Shown piece after piece: positions 1 through 8,585 of a stretch of 64,000 nucleotides of DNA (position 1 is the first letter of the stretch; each line of letters starts with the position of its first letter). The position numbers and the translations under genes are program-made. Below the pieces are notes generated by a model. The model saw only the letters and a list, made by a program, of their open reading frames with translations. It did no database searches and was not told the DNA's origin. Source of the DNA: Candidatus Defluviibacillus avedoerensis (GTDB lineage Bacteria; Pseudomonadota; Gammaproteobacteria; Burkholderiales; Burkholderiaceae_C); contig JADJBS010000020.1 of assembly GCA_016703665.1 (NCBI GenBank), positions 434,001 to 498,000 of the forward strand, in the 5' to 3' direction.

Positions 1-1846
1 ATGACTGGCGTTCCACGCCAGGCGGGCGCAGCGTGGGGCAAAAGCTGGGGCAGACCGTGGCGGCACAGGTGCTGGACAGGCGCTGGCGCAAAGATCAAAT
101 TTTGGAGGCATACCTGAACCTGGTGCCGTTTCGCGGCGAACTGGTGGGCGTGGACGCCTTGAGCCGCACCCCTGTTTGGCAAGGCGCCGCATGGCCTGGA
201 CCTGCGCGAGGCAGCCGTCGCTGCTGCGCTGCTGCGCGCCCAACGCCAAGCCCGCACAGGTCGCGCAGCGCGCCTGTGGCATTGAAAACGCGGTGCAACA
301 GCGCAACAAGCCTTGCGATGTGCTGGACCTGTTTGTCACCGGCGCCTTGCAGCGCCGGGCGTTTGAGGCCAGTGCAGGCATGGCGCCGCATTTTGCAAGG
401 CGGCTGCTGTCGCAGACGCCCAAGGGCCAATTGCCGGGGGCCAAGCTGCGAAGCAGCCTGGACGCCAGCCTGCAGCGATTTGCGCGCCAGAGCTTGGAGC
501 AGCATTTGCGCGAGCTGCGCCAGCACCATGTGGAAGACGGCGCCGTGCTGGTGCTGGACAACCGCACGGGTGAAGTGCTGGCCTGGGTGGGTTCGTCTGG
601 CGAGCTGAGCCTGGCCAGCGAAGTTGACGCGGTGCTGGCCTTGCGGCAGCCGGGGTCCACGCTGAAGCCTTTTTTGTATGCCCAGGCGCTGGCAGACGGG
701 CGGCTGACGGCGGCGTCGTTGCTGGATGACGCGCCCACCCACATACCAACGGCCAGTGGGCTGTACATCCCGCAGAACTACGACCATCAGTTCAAGGGCT
801 GGGTGTCGGTGCGTACCGCGCTGGCAGCGTCGCTGAACGTGCCCGCTGTGCGCACTTTGGTGATGGTGGGGCCCGAGCGGTTTCAGGCGCAGCTGAACCG
901 CTTTGGCCTGGACATCAAACAGTCAGGGGACTATTACGGCTACAGCCTGGCGCTGGGCAGTGCCGAGGTGTCGCTGCTGAACCTGACCAACGCCTACCGG
1001 GCGCTGGCCAACGATGGTGCCTGGGGAGCCACCCAGATCACCCCTGGCAGCGGCGTAGCAGCCAGCCGGCCTGCCGTGATCGCCCCTGGTGCGGCGTTCA
1101 TCGTCAGCAACATCTTGTCAGACCCCAACGCCCGCGCCCGCACCTTTGGCACAGACAGCCTGCTGGCCACCCGCTTTTGGTCTGCGGTGAAAACCGGCAC
1201 CAGCAAGGACATGCGCGACAACTGGGCACTGGGTTTCTCGCGTCGCTATACCGTGGGGGTGTGGGTGGGCAATGCCAGCGGCGCAGCCATGCATGGGGTC
1301 AGTGGCACATCAGGCGCCGCGCCCGTGTGGGCGCAGGTGCTGGGGTATTTGCACCGCAACGCCCCGGCCAGCACCAGCCGCGAGCCGACAGCGCCGCCCG
1401 GTCTGATGCGACAGCAGGTCCGCTTTGGCGATGAGCTGGAGGCCCCACGCCAGGAATGGTTTTTGCCGGGCACGGCACAGGCGGTTTTTGCATCAGATTC
1501 GATAGCAAACAATGCTTACTTGGCAAGCCATAACAGTCATTTTGAAGCAAAAATTCTGTCCCCCGCCCCAGGCAGTGTGCTGGCACTGGACCCCGACATC
1601 CCCCCCAAGCGCCAGCGGGTGAGCTTGCAGGCCAGCGCCGTGAGTGCTTCGCAGGCTGCGCAGCTGCGCTGGTGGGTCGATGGCAAGCCGCTGGCAAGTG
1701 GGCCGTCAGCGCAGTGGCTGCCCTGGCCGGGTCGCCATGTGCTGCGACTGAGCACGGCCAACGGCACCAAGCTGGACGAAGTGAGGGTAGAGGTGCGTGG
1801 CGCGGGGGTCAGGGTCAAGGTGCCCGGCCCTTCGCCCGGCACTTGA
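1..1846 (+). CDS. pbpC: Penicillin-binding protein 1C, 5'-truncated and frameshifted
   Basis: A bifunctional peptidoglycan glycosyltransferase/transpeptidase acting in the periplasm. The window opens inside the glycosyltransferase domain; reading frame 3 gives GQKLGQTVAAQVLDRRW and ILEAYLNLVPFRGELVGVDA. The reading then moves to frame 1 (TLFGKAPHGLDLREAAVAAA) through an extra C in the CCCC run at 169-172. It moves again to frame 2 around 235-241 (APNAKPAQVAQRACG), consistent with loss of GC from a GCGC stretch. The rest is open to 1846. The transpeptidase motifs are present: SxxK in RQPGSTLKPF, SLN in AASLNVPAV and KTGTS in SAVKTGTSKD. A BiPBP-like C-terminal domain follows. A low-GC insert near 1501-1546 encodes IANNAYLASHNSHFEA. 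Identity is secure; whether the two shifts are real is doubtful. Confidence 0.85.
1501..1546 (+). repeat. Dispersed short repeat, copy 1 (inside pbpC)
   Basis: AT-richer stretch with ATAGCAA at 1502-1508, an 18-nt spacer, GCC at 1527-1529 and then TCATTTTGAA. The same ATAGCAA-N18-GCC layout occurs at 34638-34665 and 43514-43541. Here it is read through in frame as part of the PBP1C C-terminal region. The family assignment is inferred from layout, since the spacers are poorly conserved. Confidence 0.4.
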
Positions 1847-1853
1847 TACCTGC

Positions 1854-2603
1854 TCAGCCACCTGGCACGTGAGGAGGTTTGAGCTTGACGGGCTTGCCGC
1901 TTTTGCGGCGCAAGCGGATATTGAGCAATTCAACCCCCAGCGAGAACGCCATGCCGAAGTACACATACCCCTTGGGCACGTGGTGGCCAAAGCCTTCTGC
2001 CACCAACACCACGCCCACCACCACCAGGAAGGCCAGTGCCAGCATCTTGATGGTGGGGTGGTCTGACACAAAGCGGCCAATGGGGCCGGCAAACAGCATC
2101 ATCAAGGCCACAGAGACGATCACCGCTGCGATCATGACCCGGACATCGTCCACCATGCCAACCGCCGTGATGATGGAATCCAGCGAGAACACCAGGTCGA
2201 TCACCATGATCTGCAGGATGATGGCGGCAAAGCCAGCGCTGACCGCGCTGGTGGCTTGCTCTTCTTCGCCTTCGAGCGAGTGATGGATCTCACCCGTGCT
2301 CTTCCAGATCAGGAACAGGCCGCCCAGGATCAAGATCAAATCGCGGCCAGAAATGCCTTTGTCCATCACGGTGAAAAGTGGCTCCACCAAACCCACGATC
2401 CAGGCCAACACCAGCAGCAGGCCCACGCGCATGAACATGGCCATAAAAAGGCCCAGCCGCCGGGCTGACTCACGCTGGGCGGCTGGCAGTTTGTCTACCA
2501 GGATAGAAATGAAAATGATGTTGTCGATGCCCAGAACCAGCTCCAGCGCGGTCAGCGTGGCAAAGGCGATCCAGGCTTGGGGGTCAGAAAGCAGTTGCAG
2601 CAC
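1854..2603 (-). CDS. TerC-family integral membrane protein
   Basis: A 249-residue polytopic inner-membrane protein of the TerC family, whose members have been linked to metal (often manganese) export or tellurite resistance. The family pattern is clear: ALELVLGIDNIIFISILVDK near residues 18-37 and a second acidic helix, IDLVFSLDSIITAVGM, near residues 135-150. These paired acidic residues in helices are the presumed metal-coordinating positions. About seven hydrophobic segments are visible. The tail is basic (RLRRKSGKPVKLK). The ATG at 2603 follows a CAGGAGGCCTCC-like stretch on the opposite strand, so the ribosome-binding site is plausible. It converges with pbpC with an 8-bp gap. The substrate cannot be deduced. 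Confidence 0.88.
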   Translation of the reverse strand: MLQLLSDPQAWIAFATLTALELVLGIDNIIFISILVDKLPAAQRESARRLGLFMAMFMRVGLLLVLAWIVGLVEPLFTVMDKGISGRDLILILGGLFLIWKSTGEIHHSLEGEEEQATSAVSAGFAAIILQIMVIDLVFSLDSIITAVGMVDDVRVMIAAVIVSVALMMLFAGPIGRFVSDHPTIKMLALAFLVVVGVVLVAEGFGHHVPKGYVYFGMAFSLGVELLNIRLRRKSGKPVKLKPPHVPGG

Positions 2604-2653
2604 AGGAGGCCTCCGGTCAGTTAATTTTTCGACGCATAGCTGGGTAAATCCGT

Positions 2654-3492
2654 TCAGCGGATCGAGTAGCCGCTGAGCTTGGTTGAGCCCTGACCCGAGG
2701 TCACTTCGGTGCCCAGTTCTACCACGGCCAGGTAGTCGGAGGGTTTGAGGTAACCCCGTTTGAGCGAATCAGCCACAAAGTTCTTCATGTTGAAGCTGAA
2801 CTGGGTGACGGTGCTTTCGGCTACATAGGCCACGTAGGTCCATGAGGCTGTGCCAGTGGGCGGCGTGACCTCGCCCTTGTACACCTCAAACTTCACACCG
2901 TCGATGCTGACCACCTCCACCAGCTTGCCGGCATTGCAGTGTTTGCAGGTGGCCTGCACCCAGACCATCACTTCGCCGGTGGGGGGCCAGGTGTCTGGCT
3001 TGGCGGTGTTGGAGAACAGCAGGTCAAACGCGGTGTTCATGACGCAATCTACACCGGGGGCGCACGTGGTCTCTACCTTGCCACTGGCGTGAATGTCGTC
3101 CAGCTTGTCCAGGGTCATGGGCAGCTTTTTGGTGGTACTGCCCTGGTTGGTACCCACACGCCAGCCGTAAGCGAAGTTGGGGTAGGCCAATACCTGGTTG
3201 TTGGAGCCTTGCACGTTCCAGGTGAGGTCTGCACTGATCAGGCCGGTCGCGTTGTCCAGCCGCGCCCGTATGCATTCGCTGAAAAATTCGGCAGCTGAGG
3301 GGTTCCACACATTGGTGGTGACCGTGTACTTGCCAAAGCTGGCCATGGCGTCGGTCTCATTGCCCTTGGCAGTGCAGGCGGAAAAGAAGCTGTGGCTGAG
3401 TGCCGTGGTATCAGCGGAGCCTCCGGTGCTGGAACCCCCGCCACACCCCCAAGGAGTGAAGCAGCAAGCGCAAGGAGGGTGAGGATTCGCAT
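2654..3492 (-). CDS. GH12-like lipoprotein endoglucanase, frameshifted
   Basis: The likely start is ATG 3492, giving MRILTLLALAASLLG. With one G restored in the run of five (plus-strand CCCCC at 3446-3450) this continues as GCGGGSSTGG, a lipobox (LLGGC). The repaired length is 279 aa. The mature part resembles glycoside hydrolase family 12: KYTVTTNVWNP, QVLAYPNFAYGW, then GEVMVWVQAT with the presumed nucleophile Glu. Next come KFEVYKGEV, WTYVAYVAES and a C-terminal VVELGTEVTSGQGS with the presumed acid/base Glu. Family GH12 hydrolyses beta-1,4-glucans or xyloglucan. An outer-membrane or periplasmic-face lipoprotein is inferred. As written, the lipobox and catalytic domain lie in different frames. 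Family call is moderately sure, substrate unknown. Confidence 0.68.
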
Positions 3493-3612
3493 GGTTGGCA
3501 AGACAGTTGGGATGACGTGGACCGCAAGCCTGGCACCATGCCTGTCCTGCAGATGAGCAGCAGAGTGTAAGCGGCGCATGGTGCAAAATCGGCTTGAGAT
3601 CGCGACAACCCT

Positions 3613-4059
3613 ATGAACGAACAGACCACTTCCGCCTCTGAACTGCGCCTTGGCGACGCGCGAACCGATGCCACCCATCTGGAAATGCTGGAGATCGTGC
3701 GCGATGTCAGGCTGGCCACTGGCGCCGCCAAAGAGGCGCGCTACTTTGAGCTGGTGGCACACACTGCAGAACATTTTGCGCAGGAAGAGCGCTGGATGCT
3801 GGCAACAGGCATACAGGCAGGGCATTGCCACTTCAACCAGCATGCCGACGTGCTGCAGGTGCTGAAAGAGGTTGAACGGCTGGCCCGTGCGGGTGACGCC
3901 CAGTACATAGACCGTGCCACGGATGCGCTGCTGGAGTGGTTCATGCCCCACGCCATGAGCATGGACGCAGGGCTGGTGGCACATCTGCAGCAGCAGGGCT
4001 TTGACACAGCGACGGAAACCTTGGCCCAGGCGGTTCAGCCCACCGCCAGCGTCGCCTGA
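3613..4059 (+). CDS. Hemerythrin-like (bacteriohemerythrin) protein
   Basis: A 148-residue cytoplasmic four-helix-bundle protein of the hemerythrin family, expected to bind O2 or sense oxygen/iron at a di-iron site. Candidate ligands are visible: THLEML near residue 22, HTAEHFAQEE at about residues 50-59, HFNQHADVL near residue 76 and HAMSMD near residue 118. This is the usual H...HxxxE...HxxxH...HxxxxD progression. It lies divergently from the GH12-like lipoprotein gene. Comparable proteins in these bacteria often accompany oxygen taxis or methane/nitric-oxide handling, but nothing in the local context fixes the role. Confidence 0.78.
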   Translation: MNEQTTSASELRLGDARTDATHLEMLEIVRDVRLATGAAKEARYFELVAHTAEHFAQEERWMLATGIQAGHCHFNQHADVLQVLKEVERLARAGDAQYIDRATDALLEWFMPHAMSMDAGLVAHLQQQGFDTATETLAQAVQPTASVA

Positions 4060-4099
4060 GCAGAATTTCAGGGCCGCAGAAAAATCTTCACACCAAGCC

Positions 4100-4111
4100 T
4101 GCAAGCTTGCA
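4100..4111. promoter_or_regulatory. Perfect 12-bp palindrome upstream of the lldD-like gene
   Basis: TGCAAGCTTGCA is fully palindromic and lies 44 bp before the ATG at 4156, with a second AAGCTT 5 bp downstream. It could be a repressor or activator site for the FMN-dehydrogenase gene. No regulator gene is adjacent. Confidence 0.3.
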
Positions 4112-4155
4112 ATTAAGCTTGAGCCCAAGCTACACAACACCAGGAGAGACAGCCC

Positions 4156-5319
4156 ATGAGCGTTATCACTACCATTGAAGACCTGCGCGTTCTGGCCCAA
4201 AAGCGGGTGCCGCGCATGTTCTATGACTATGCCGACTCTGGCAGTTGGACGGAGAGCACGTACCGGGCAAATGAAGACGACTTCAAACGCATCAAGTTCC
4301 GCCAGCGCGTGGCCGTCAACATGGAAGGCCGCAGCACCGCGACCACCATGGTTGGGCAGAACGTGGCCATGCCGGTGGCGATTGCACCGACAGGCTTGAC
4401 CGGCATGCAGCATGCCGATGGAGAGATCCTGGCAGCGCACGCAGCCAAGAAATTTGGAGTGCCCTTCACACTATCGACCATGAGCATTTGCTCGATCGAA
4501 GACGTGGCCAAGGAAACCGGCAACCACCCTTTCTGGTTTCAGCTGTATGTGATGCGCGACCGCGATTTCATTGAACGGCTGATCGATCGCGCCAAAGCAG
4601 CCAACTGCTCTGCCCTGGTGCTGACGCTGGATTTGCAGGTGCTGGGGCAGCGGCACAAGGACTTGAAGAATGGGCTGTCCGCCCCACCCAAACTGACCCT
4701 TGCCAACATGATCAATATGGCCACCAAGCCGCGCTGGTGCCTGGGGATGGCGGGCACCCGGCGCCGGGAGTTTGGCAACATCGTAGGTCATGTGAAGGGC
4801 GTGTCCAACATGGGTAGTTTGAGCGAATGGACAGCACAGCAGTTCGACCCGCGCCTGAACTGGGGCGATGTGGAATGGATCAAGAAACGCTGGGGCGGCA
4901 AGCTGATCATCAAGGGCATCATGGATGTGGAAGACGCCAAGCTGTGCGTGCAGGCGGGCGCCGATGCACTGATCGTCAGCAACCATGGTGGCCGGCAACT
5001 GGACGGCGCTGATTCATCGATCAACGCCCTGCCCGCCATCGTGGATGCGGTGGGTTCGCAAATTGAGGTGCACATTGATGGCGGCATCCGCTCGGGCCAG
5101 GACGTGCTGAAGGCCTATGCGCTTGGTGCCAAAGGCACCTACATTGGCCGCGCCTTTCTGTACGGTTTGGGTGCCATGGGTGAGGTGGGCGTGACCAAAG
5201 CGCTGGAGATCATCCACAAGGAACTGGATCTGTCGATGGCTTTTTGTGGGCGCACCCAGATGACGGCAGTGGACAAGAGCATCCTGTTGCCGGGCAGCTT
5301 TCCGACAGCCACGAGCTGA
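4156..5319 (+). CDS. lldD: FMN-dependent alpha-hydroxy-acid dehydrogenase (L-lactate dehydrogenase type)
   Basis: A 387-residue enzyme of the FMN-dependent alpha-hydroxy-acid oxidizing family, which oxidises L-lactate (or glycolate, mandelate) to the 2-oxo acid. It is probably membrane-associated, passing electrons to the quinone pool. The fold landmarks are present: RVPRMFYDYADSGSWTE near residues 18-34, PVAIAPTGLTGMQHADGE, FQLYVMRDRDF, and LTLDLQVLGQRHKDLKNG. The phosphate/FMN and catalytic segment is VSNHGGRQLDGA, with catalytic His near residue 277 and Arg at +3. It continues with HIDGGIRSGQDVLKA. A good ribosome site (AGGAGAG) precedes the ATG. LldD is favoured by length and lack of a cytochrome domain; substrate specificity is unproven. 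Confidence 0.85.
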   Translation: MSVITTIEDLRVLAQKRVPRMFYDYADSGSWTESTYRANEDDFKRIKFRQRVAVNMEGRSTATTMVGQNVAMPVAIAPTGLTGMQHADGEILAAHAAKKFGVPFTLSTMSICSIEDVAKETGNHPFWFQLYVMRDRDFIERLIDRAKAANCSALVLTLDLQVLGQRHKDLKNGLSAPPKLTLANMINMATKPRWCLGMAGTRRREFGNIVGHVKGVSNMGSLSEWTAQQFDPRLNWGDVEWIKKRWGGKLIIKGIMDVEDAKLCVQAGADALIVSNHGGRQLDGADSSINALPAIVDAVGSQIEVHIDGGIRSGQDVLKAYALGAKGTYIGRAFLYGLGAMGEVGVTKALEIIHKELDLSMAFCGRTQMTAVDKSILLPGSFPTATS

Positions 5320-5325
5320 GCAACA

Positions 5326-6069
5326 CTATTTCAGCGCGTCCCAGATCAGCTTGAGCCCAGTCAAAAACATGCCCAGGTACAGCAGGCGATAAAACAGGGT
5401 GGGCTGGATGTGGCGCGCAATGCGCACGCCCAGCCACACGCCCATCGGGGCGACAGGCAGCAAGACCAGCGAGGTGCTGAAGTTGCGCATGTCCAGCAAG
5501 CCCAGCCAGGCATACGGAATCCACTTGGCCAGGTTGATCACAAAGAAAAAGAAAGCCATGGTGGCCGTGAATTGCACCGGCGACAGACGCATCGGGATCA
5601 CATAGGCATTGATCGGCGGGCCACCTGCATGCGCGATGAAACTGGTAAAGCCCGAGGTGGCGGTCAACAGTGCGCCCAGCCATGTCGGCGGCGGTGTGCT
5701 GCCGGGCTTGGGTGGAAACAGCAGACGCTGCGCCAGGAACAGCAGGGTGAATGCGCCCACAATGCCCGCCACGGTGCGAGCGTCCAGCGCCTTGAACAAC
5801 AGGGTGCCGACCATGATGCCCACCAAGCCCCAGGGCAGCAAAAACCGGAGCAGTTTCAGGTCAAAGTCCTTGCGAAACGCAGCCATGCCCAGCAAGTCCA
5901 TGAGCAGCAACACAGGCATCAGGATGGCAGCTGCTTCAGGCACAGTGACAGCCATGGCCATCATGGGTACGGCTAAAGAGCCAAAGCCTGCGCCAAAACC
6001 GCTTTTGCTGATACCAAGCAGTAAGACGGCAGGCACAGAGACTGCGTAAAAAACCGGGTCGGTGATCAT
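5326..6069 (-). CDS. TSUP (TauE/SafE) family sulfite/anion permease
   Basis: A 247-residue protein with about seven or eight hydrophobic helices in the TauE/SafE (TSUP) family. Members export sulfite, sulfoacetate or related organic anions across the inner membrane. Family features are the N-terminal GISKSGFGAGFGSLAVPMMA near residues 19-38 and the second-half repeat TSGFTSFIAHAGGPPINAYV near residues 137-156. Its ATG at 6069 overlaps the stop of the DUF1631 gene (ATGA, 6066-6069), so it is translated as the last gene of the ettA-DUF1631-TSUP unit. Nothing nearby indicates the substrate. Confidence 0.85.
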   Translation of the reverse strand: MITDPVFYAVSVPAVLLLGISKSGFGAGFGSLAVPMMAMAVTVPEAAAILMPVLLLMDLLGMAAFRKDFDLKLLRFLLPWGLVGIMVGTLLFKALDARTVAGIVGAFTLLFLAQRLLFPPKPGSTPPPTWLGALLTATSGFTSFIAHAGGPPINAYVIPMRLSPVQFTATMAFFFFVINLAKWIPYAWLGLLDMRNFSTSLVLLPVAPMGVWLGVRIARHIQPTLFYRLLYLGMFLTGLKLIWDALK

Positions 6070-8585
6070 TCGCTCGGCTTGATGCCGTCGGCATCCATGC
6101 TGTTGCGCATGGCCGTTTGGGTGACCGCATTGAGCGCGTTGTCCATCACATTGGCGGGCACCAGCAACTGAACATGGCCCTGCTTGATCAGGCGGTCAAG
6201 CGTACCCCGTGACATGGACTGATTGCGCCCCGTGGTGGTGGTGAACATGTACATGGTTTGCTCGGGGCTCACCCAGATCAACTCTGCCCGGGAAGCGGAG
6301 CCGCCCCGCAACATGTTGACCCAGTCCCCTTGATGCAACACGCTCGCATCCATGGACGGCTCCATGGCCATGGCCACCATGCCGCCGGACTCCACCGCGT
6401 TCAGATCCGGCGTGCCTGGCGTACCATGATCAACCACAGCGTCAAAACCTGCGAGTTGGCTTCCCGCGTGAACAGATTCATCATAGGCCATGACCTGTGT
6501 GGGTGGCTCCTGGACCGCAGAGAAGTCAATGCCCACATCCTCCAGATAGCCAGAAGACTGCGCCTCGGCCGGTGCCAGCCACAGGTTGGTAGACTCGATG
6601 TCGGCGGGTGTTTCTGCACGCTCTGCGCGCGCAGGGGAAACCGGTGGCAACTCACCCCACCCGCTGCGCTGGGCCGATGGTGCATTTTTCTGCAACGAGC
6701 GCTGGTGAAGCGTCATCAACTTGTCAAAGAATTCGTTGGCCTCTTTGGCGGGGTATTCAATGGTCTTGAGACCGGCACGCAAATTGTTCAGCAGGCCCGG
6801 AATCAGTCGCAGCAAGCGGTCAGTCTCGGTGCCAATCTTGGCCGGGCAAACGCTCCAGTAAAGATCGCCCACCAGTGCGGCATAGTCATTGGCCTGTTTC
6901 TTGAGCCGGGGAACGGCAGCGGGGGCGTCTTCTTCGGCCAGCTTGGCAAGCACCCGCACCTGAGCAATCACCTGCGCCCAGGGACCACTGGCAAAGGCCA
7001 GCACAGATTCGGGCACGTCGCCGGCATCCGGCCGAGCACGCAAGTGTGCACCCACAGCACCCGCTTCAATGTTGCGCTGTTCGGCATGCATCAGGGTTTT
7101 AACGGCCTCGGCGTGCTGGTCACGCTCACGCTGCTGCAGATCGTTCCAGATAGGCACCAGGAGGTCCAGCGTCAACGCAAAGGGTTCGGTACTCTCTATG
7201 GGCACATGCACCAACTCCTGCACAGCCTGGCGCAGGGGTTGGCAGAACGCGACGAACGCCGGGTTATCGGGGGAGTCATAGCCTGCACTGCGCGCGGCAA
7301 TGGTGTCCAGCAAACGCCTGGCGGGGTGTTCCTTGTCGCTGAAAAACCGTTGATCCAACATCACCAGGCGCAGCAAGGGCGACTCCAGCATGGCAACAAT
7401 CTCACGCACAGGCCCAAGCAGACGCAGATCGTTGACGATGTTTTCAATCATCAGGGCAACCACTTCCAGACCCAGCACCTGCCCAACTGATCGGGACTCG
7501 TGACGAAGGCGGGCATACAGCTCGGGCGTTGCCAGACGGGCCAATTCCGAGGGGTCAGAGCCTTCATCACCCACAGGCTCGGGCTCCACGCCCCGGTGCG
7601 GTTGCACAGCGGGTGCGCCGGTGGTCCCACCACGGCGGGCAAGTCGCTGCATGGCGTCTTCGACCTGGTGCATTTCTTCGAGCGTCTCCAGCGCGGCTGG
7701 AATCGTGTTTTCAAAGGCTTTGCCGCGCTGGCGACGGTCGCCGCTGGCGGGCACCATGCTCGGGTTGCCCTCGTCACCATCGCGACGCATGTCAAACTCG
7801 CCCATCACCAGCCGGCGTAATTGCTTGACAGTCAGCCGGGCATCCGCATAAGGGGTGGGGTCCAGCCCCTCGCTGTGTCGCGACTGGCCGGCGCTGCCGC
7901 CCACCGCCGTCACTTCGCGAGCCGATCCGCTGGCCAATGCGTAACTCGCCCCCTTGACGCCACCTGTCTTGAGCACGGTAATCCAGCGCACGTATTCATC
8001 GTTGAGGGCCCGGCCCAGATCGGGGCCCATGCATTGCAACCATTCAACCCGAACATCTGGCCCGACTTCACTTTGTTTGAAGAGTTCGATCAGCGCGTCC
8101 AGGTAAGACTCTGGACGCAGGGGGTTGCGTTCCGGCTGGATGGATTTATAGCCTTGAACTGTGCTCATGAGCGCAGTCAGCTGCTTCAGCTTGGCTTCTA
8201 CCTCCGTGCTGACCGAACTAAGGGCACGGGCAAGCTCCATCTTCTCTTCCACCTGGGACTCGTTCATGAGTTCCAGCTGATCAAAACGCAATGACGCCAA
8301 ACCAGCGGCAGCCGGCACTGGTTTGGATTTGGCCGAAAAAGCCCGGTTGAGGTGGGCCGGAAAACGCTCCCCCAATCCCACCGCCAAGCTGCGAAGCAGC
8401 CCCATGGAGTGGCTCAACCGCTCGCGCCTCGTCGCGTCAACCGAAGGCCGACCAGCGACCTGCTGGGCGCTGCTTACCAGCCGCTCCATCAACGGTTTTC
8501 CTGCCAGGGCGGCCTCTCTCAGGCACATCTCCAGCAGAGCCGCATTCTTGGCGGTGACAGGACCTGGCAGATCGGCTTCTGTCAT
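6066..8585 (-). CDS. DUF1631 family protein
   Basis: An 839-residue soluble protein matching the DUF1631 family of beta- and gammaproteobacteria (sometimes mislabelled thymidine phosphorylase). It is predicted to be mostly alpha-helical. Family-like segments include LLEMCLREAALAGKPLMERL near the N terminus, EDAMQRLARRGG before a charged linker, and SVGQVLGLEVVALMIENIVN in the middle. The C-terminal ~90 residues (GDWVNMLRGGSASRAELIWV ... NQSMSRGTLDRLIKQG) resemble a degenerate PilZ-like domain, without a clear RxxxR/DxSxxG pair. The ATG overlaps the ettA stop and the stop overlaps the TSUP gene start, so all three are translationally coupled. Biochemical function is unknown. Confidence 0.8.
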   Translation of the reverse strand: MTEADLPGPVTAKNAALLEMCLREAALAGKPLMERLVSSAQQVAGRPSVDATRRERLSHSMGLLRSLAVGLGERFPAHLNRAFSAKSKPVPAAAGLASLRFDQLELMNESQVEEKMELARALSSVSTEVEAKLKQLTALMSTVQGYKSIQPERNPLRPESYLDALIELFKQSEVGPDVRVEWLQCMGPDLGRALNDEYVRWITVLKTGGVKGASYALASGSAREVTAVGGSAGQSRHSEGLDPTPYADARLTVKQLRRLVMGEFDMRRDGDEGNPSMVPASGDRRQRGKAFENTIPAALETLEEMHQVEDAMQRLARRGGTTGAPAVQPHRGVEPEPVGDEGSDPSELARLATPELYARLRHESRSVGQVLGLEVVALMIENIVNDLRLLGPVREIVAMLESPLLRLVMLDQRFFSDKEHPARRLLDTIAARSAGYDSPDNPAFVAFCQPLRQAVQELVHVPIESTEPFALTLDLLVPIWNDLQQRERDQHAEAVKTLMHAEQRNIEAGAVGAHLRARPDAGDVPESVLAFASGPWAQVIAQVRVLAKLAEEDAPAAVPRLKKQANDYAALVGDLYWSVCPAKIGTETDRLLRLIPGLLNNLRAGLKTIEYPAKEANEFFDKLMTLHQRSLQKNAPSAQRSGWGELPPVSPARAERAETPADIESTNLWLAPAEAQSSGYLEDVGIDFSAVQEPPTQVMAYDESVHAGSQLAGFDAVVDHGTPGTPDLNAVESGGMVAMAMEPSMDASVLHQGDWVNMLRGGSASRAELIWVSPEQTMYMFTTTTGRNQSMSRGTLDRLIKQGHVQLLVPANVMDNALNAVTQTAMRNSMDADGIKPSE

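Noticed and set aside
3493..4440. Minus-strand open frame opposite the hemerythrin gene
   Set aside because: Only its end (MRILTLLALAASLLG) is meaningful, as the true start of the GH12-like lipoprotein.
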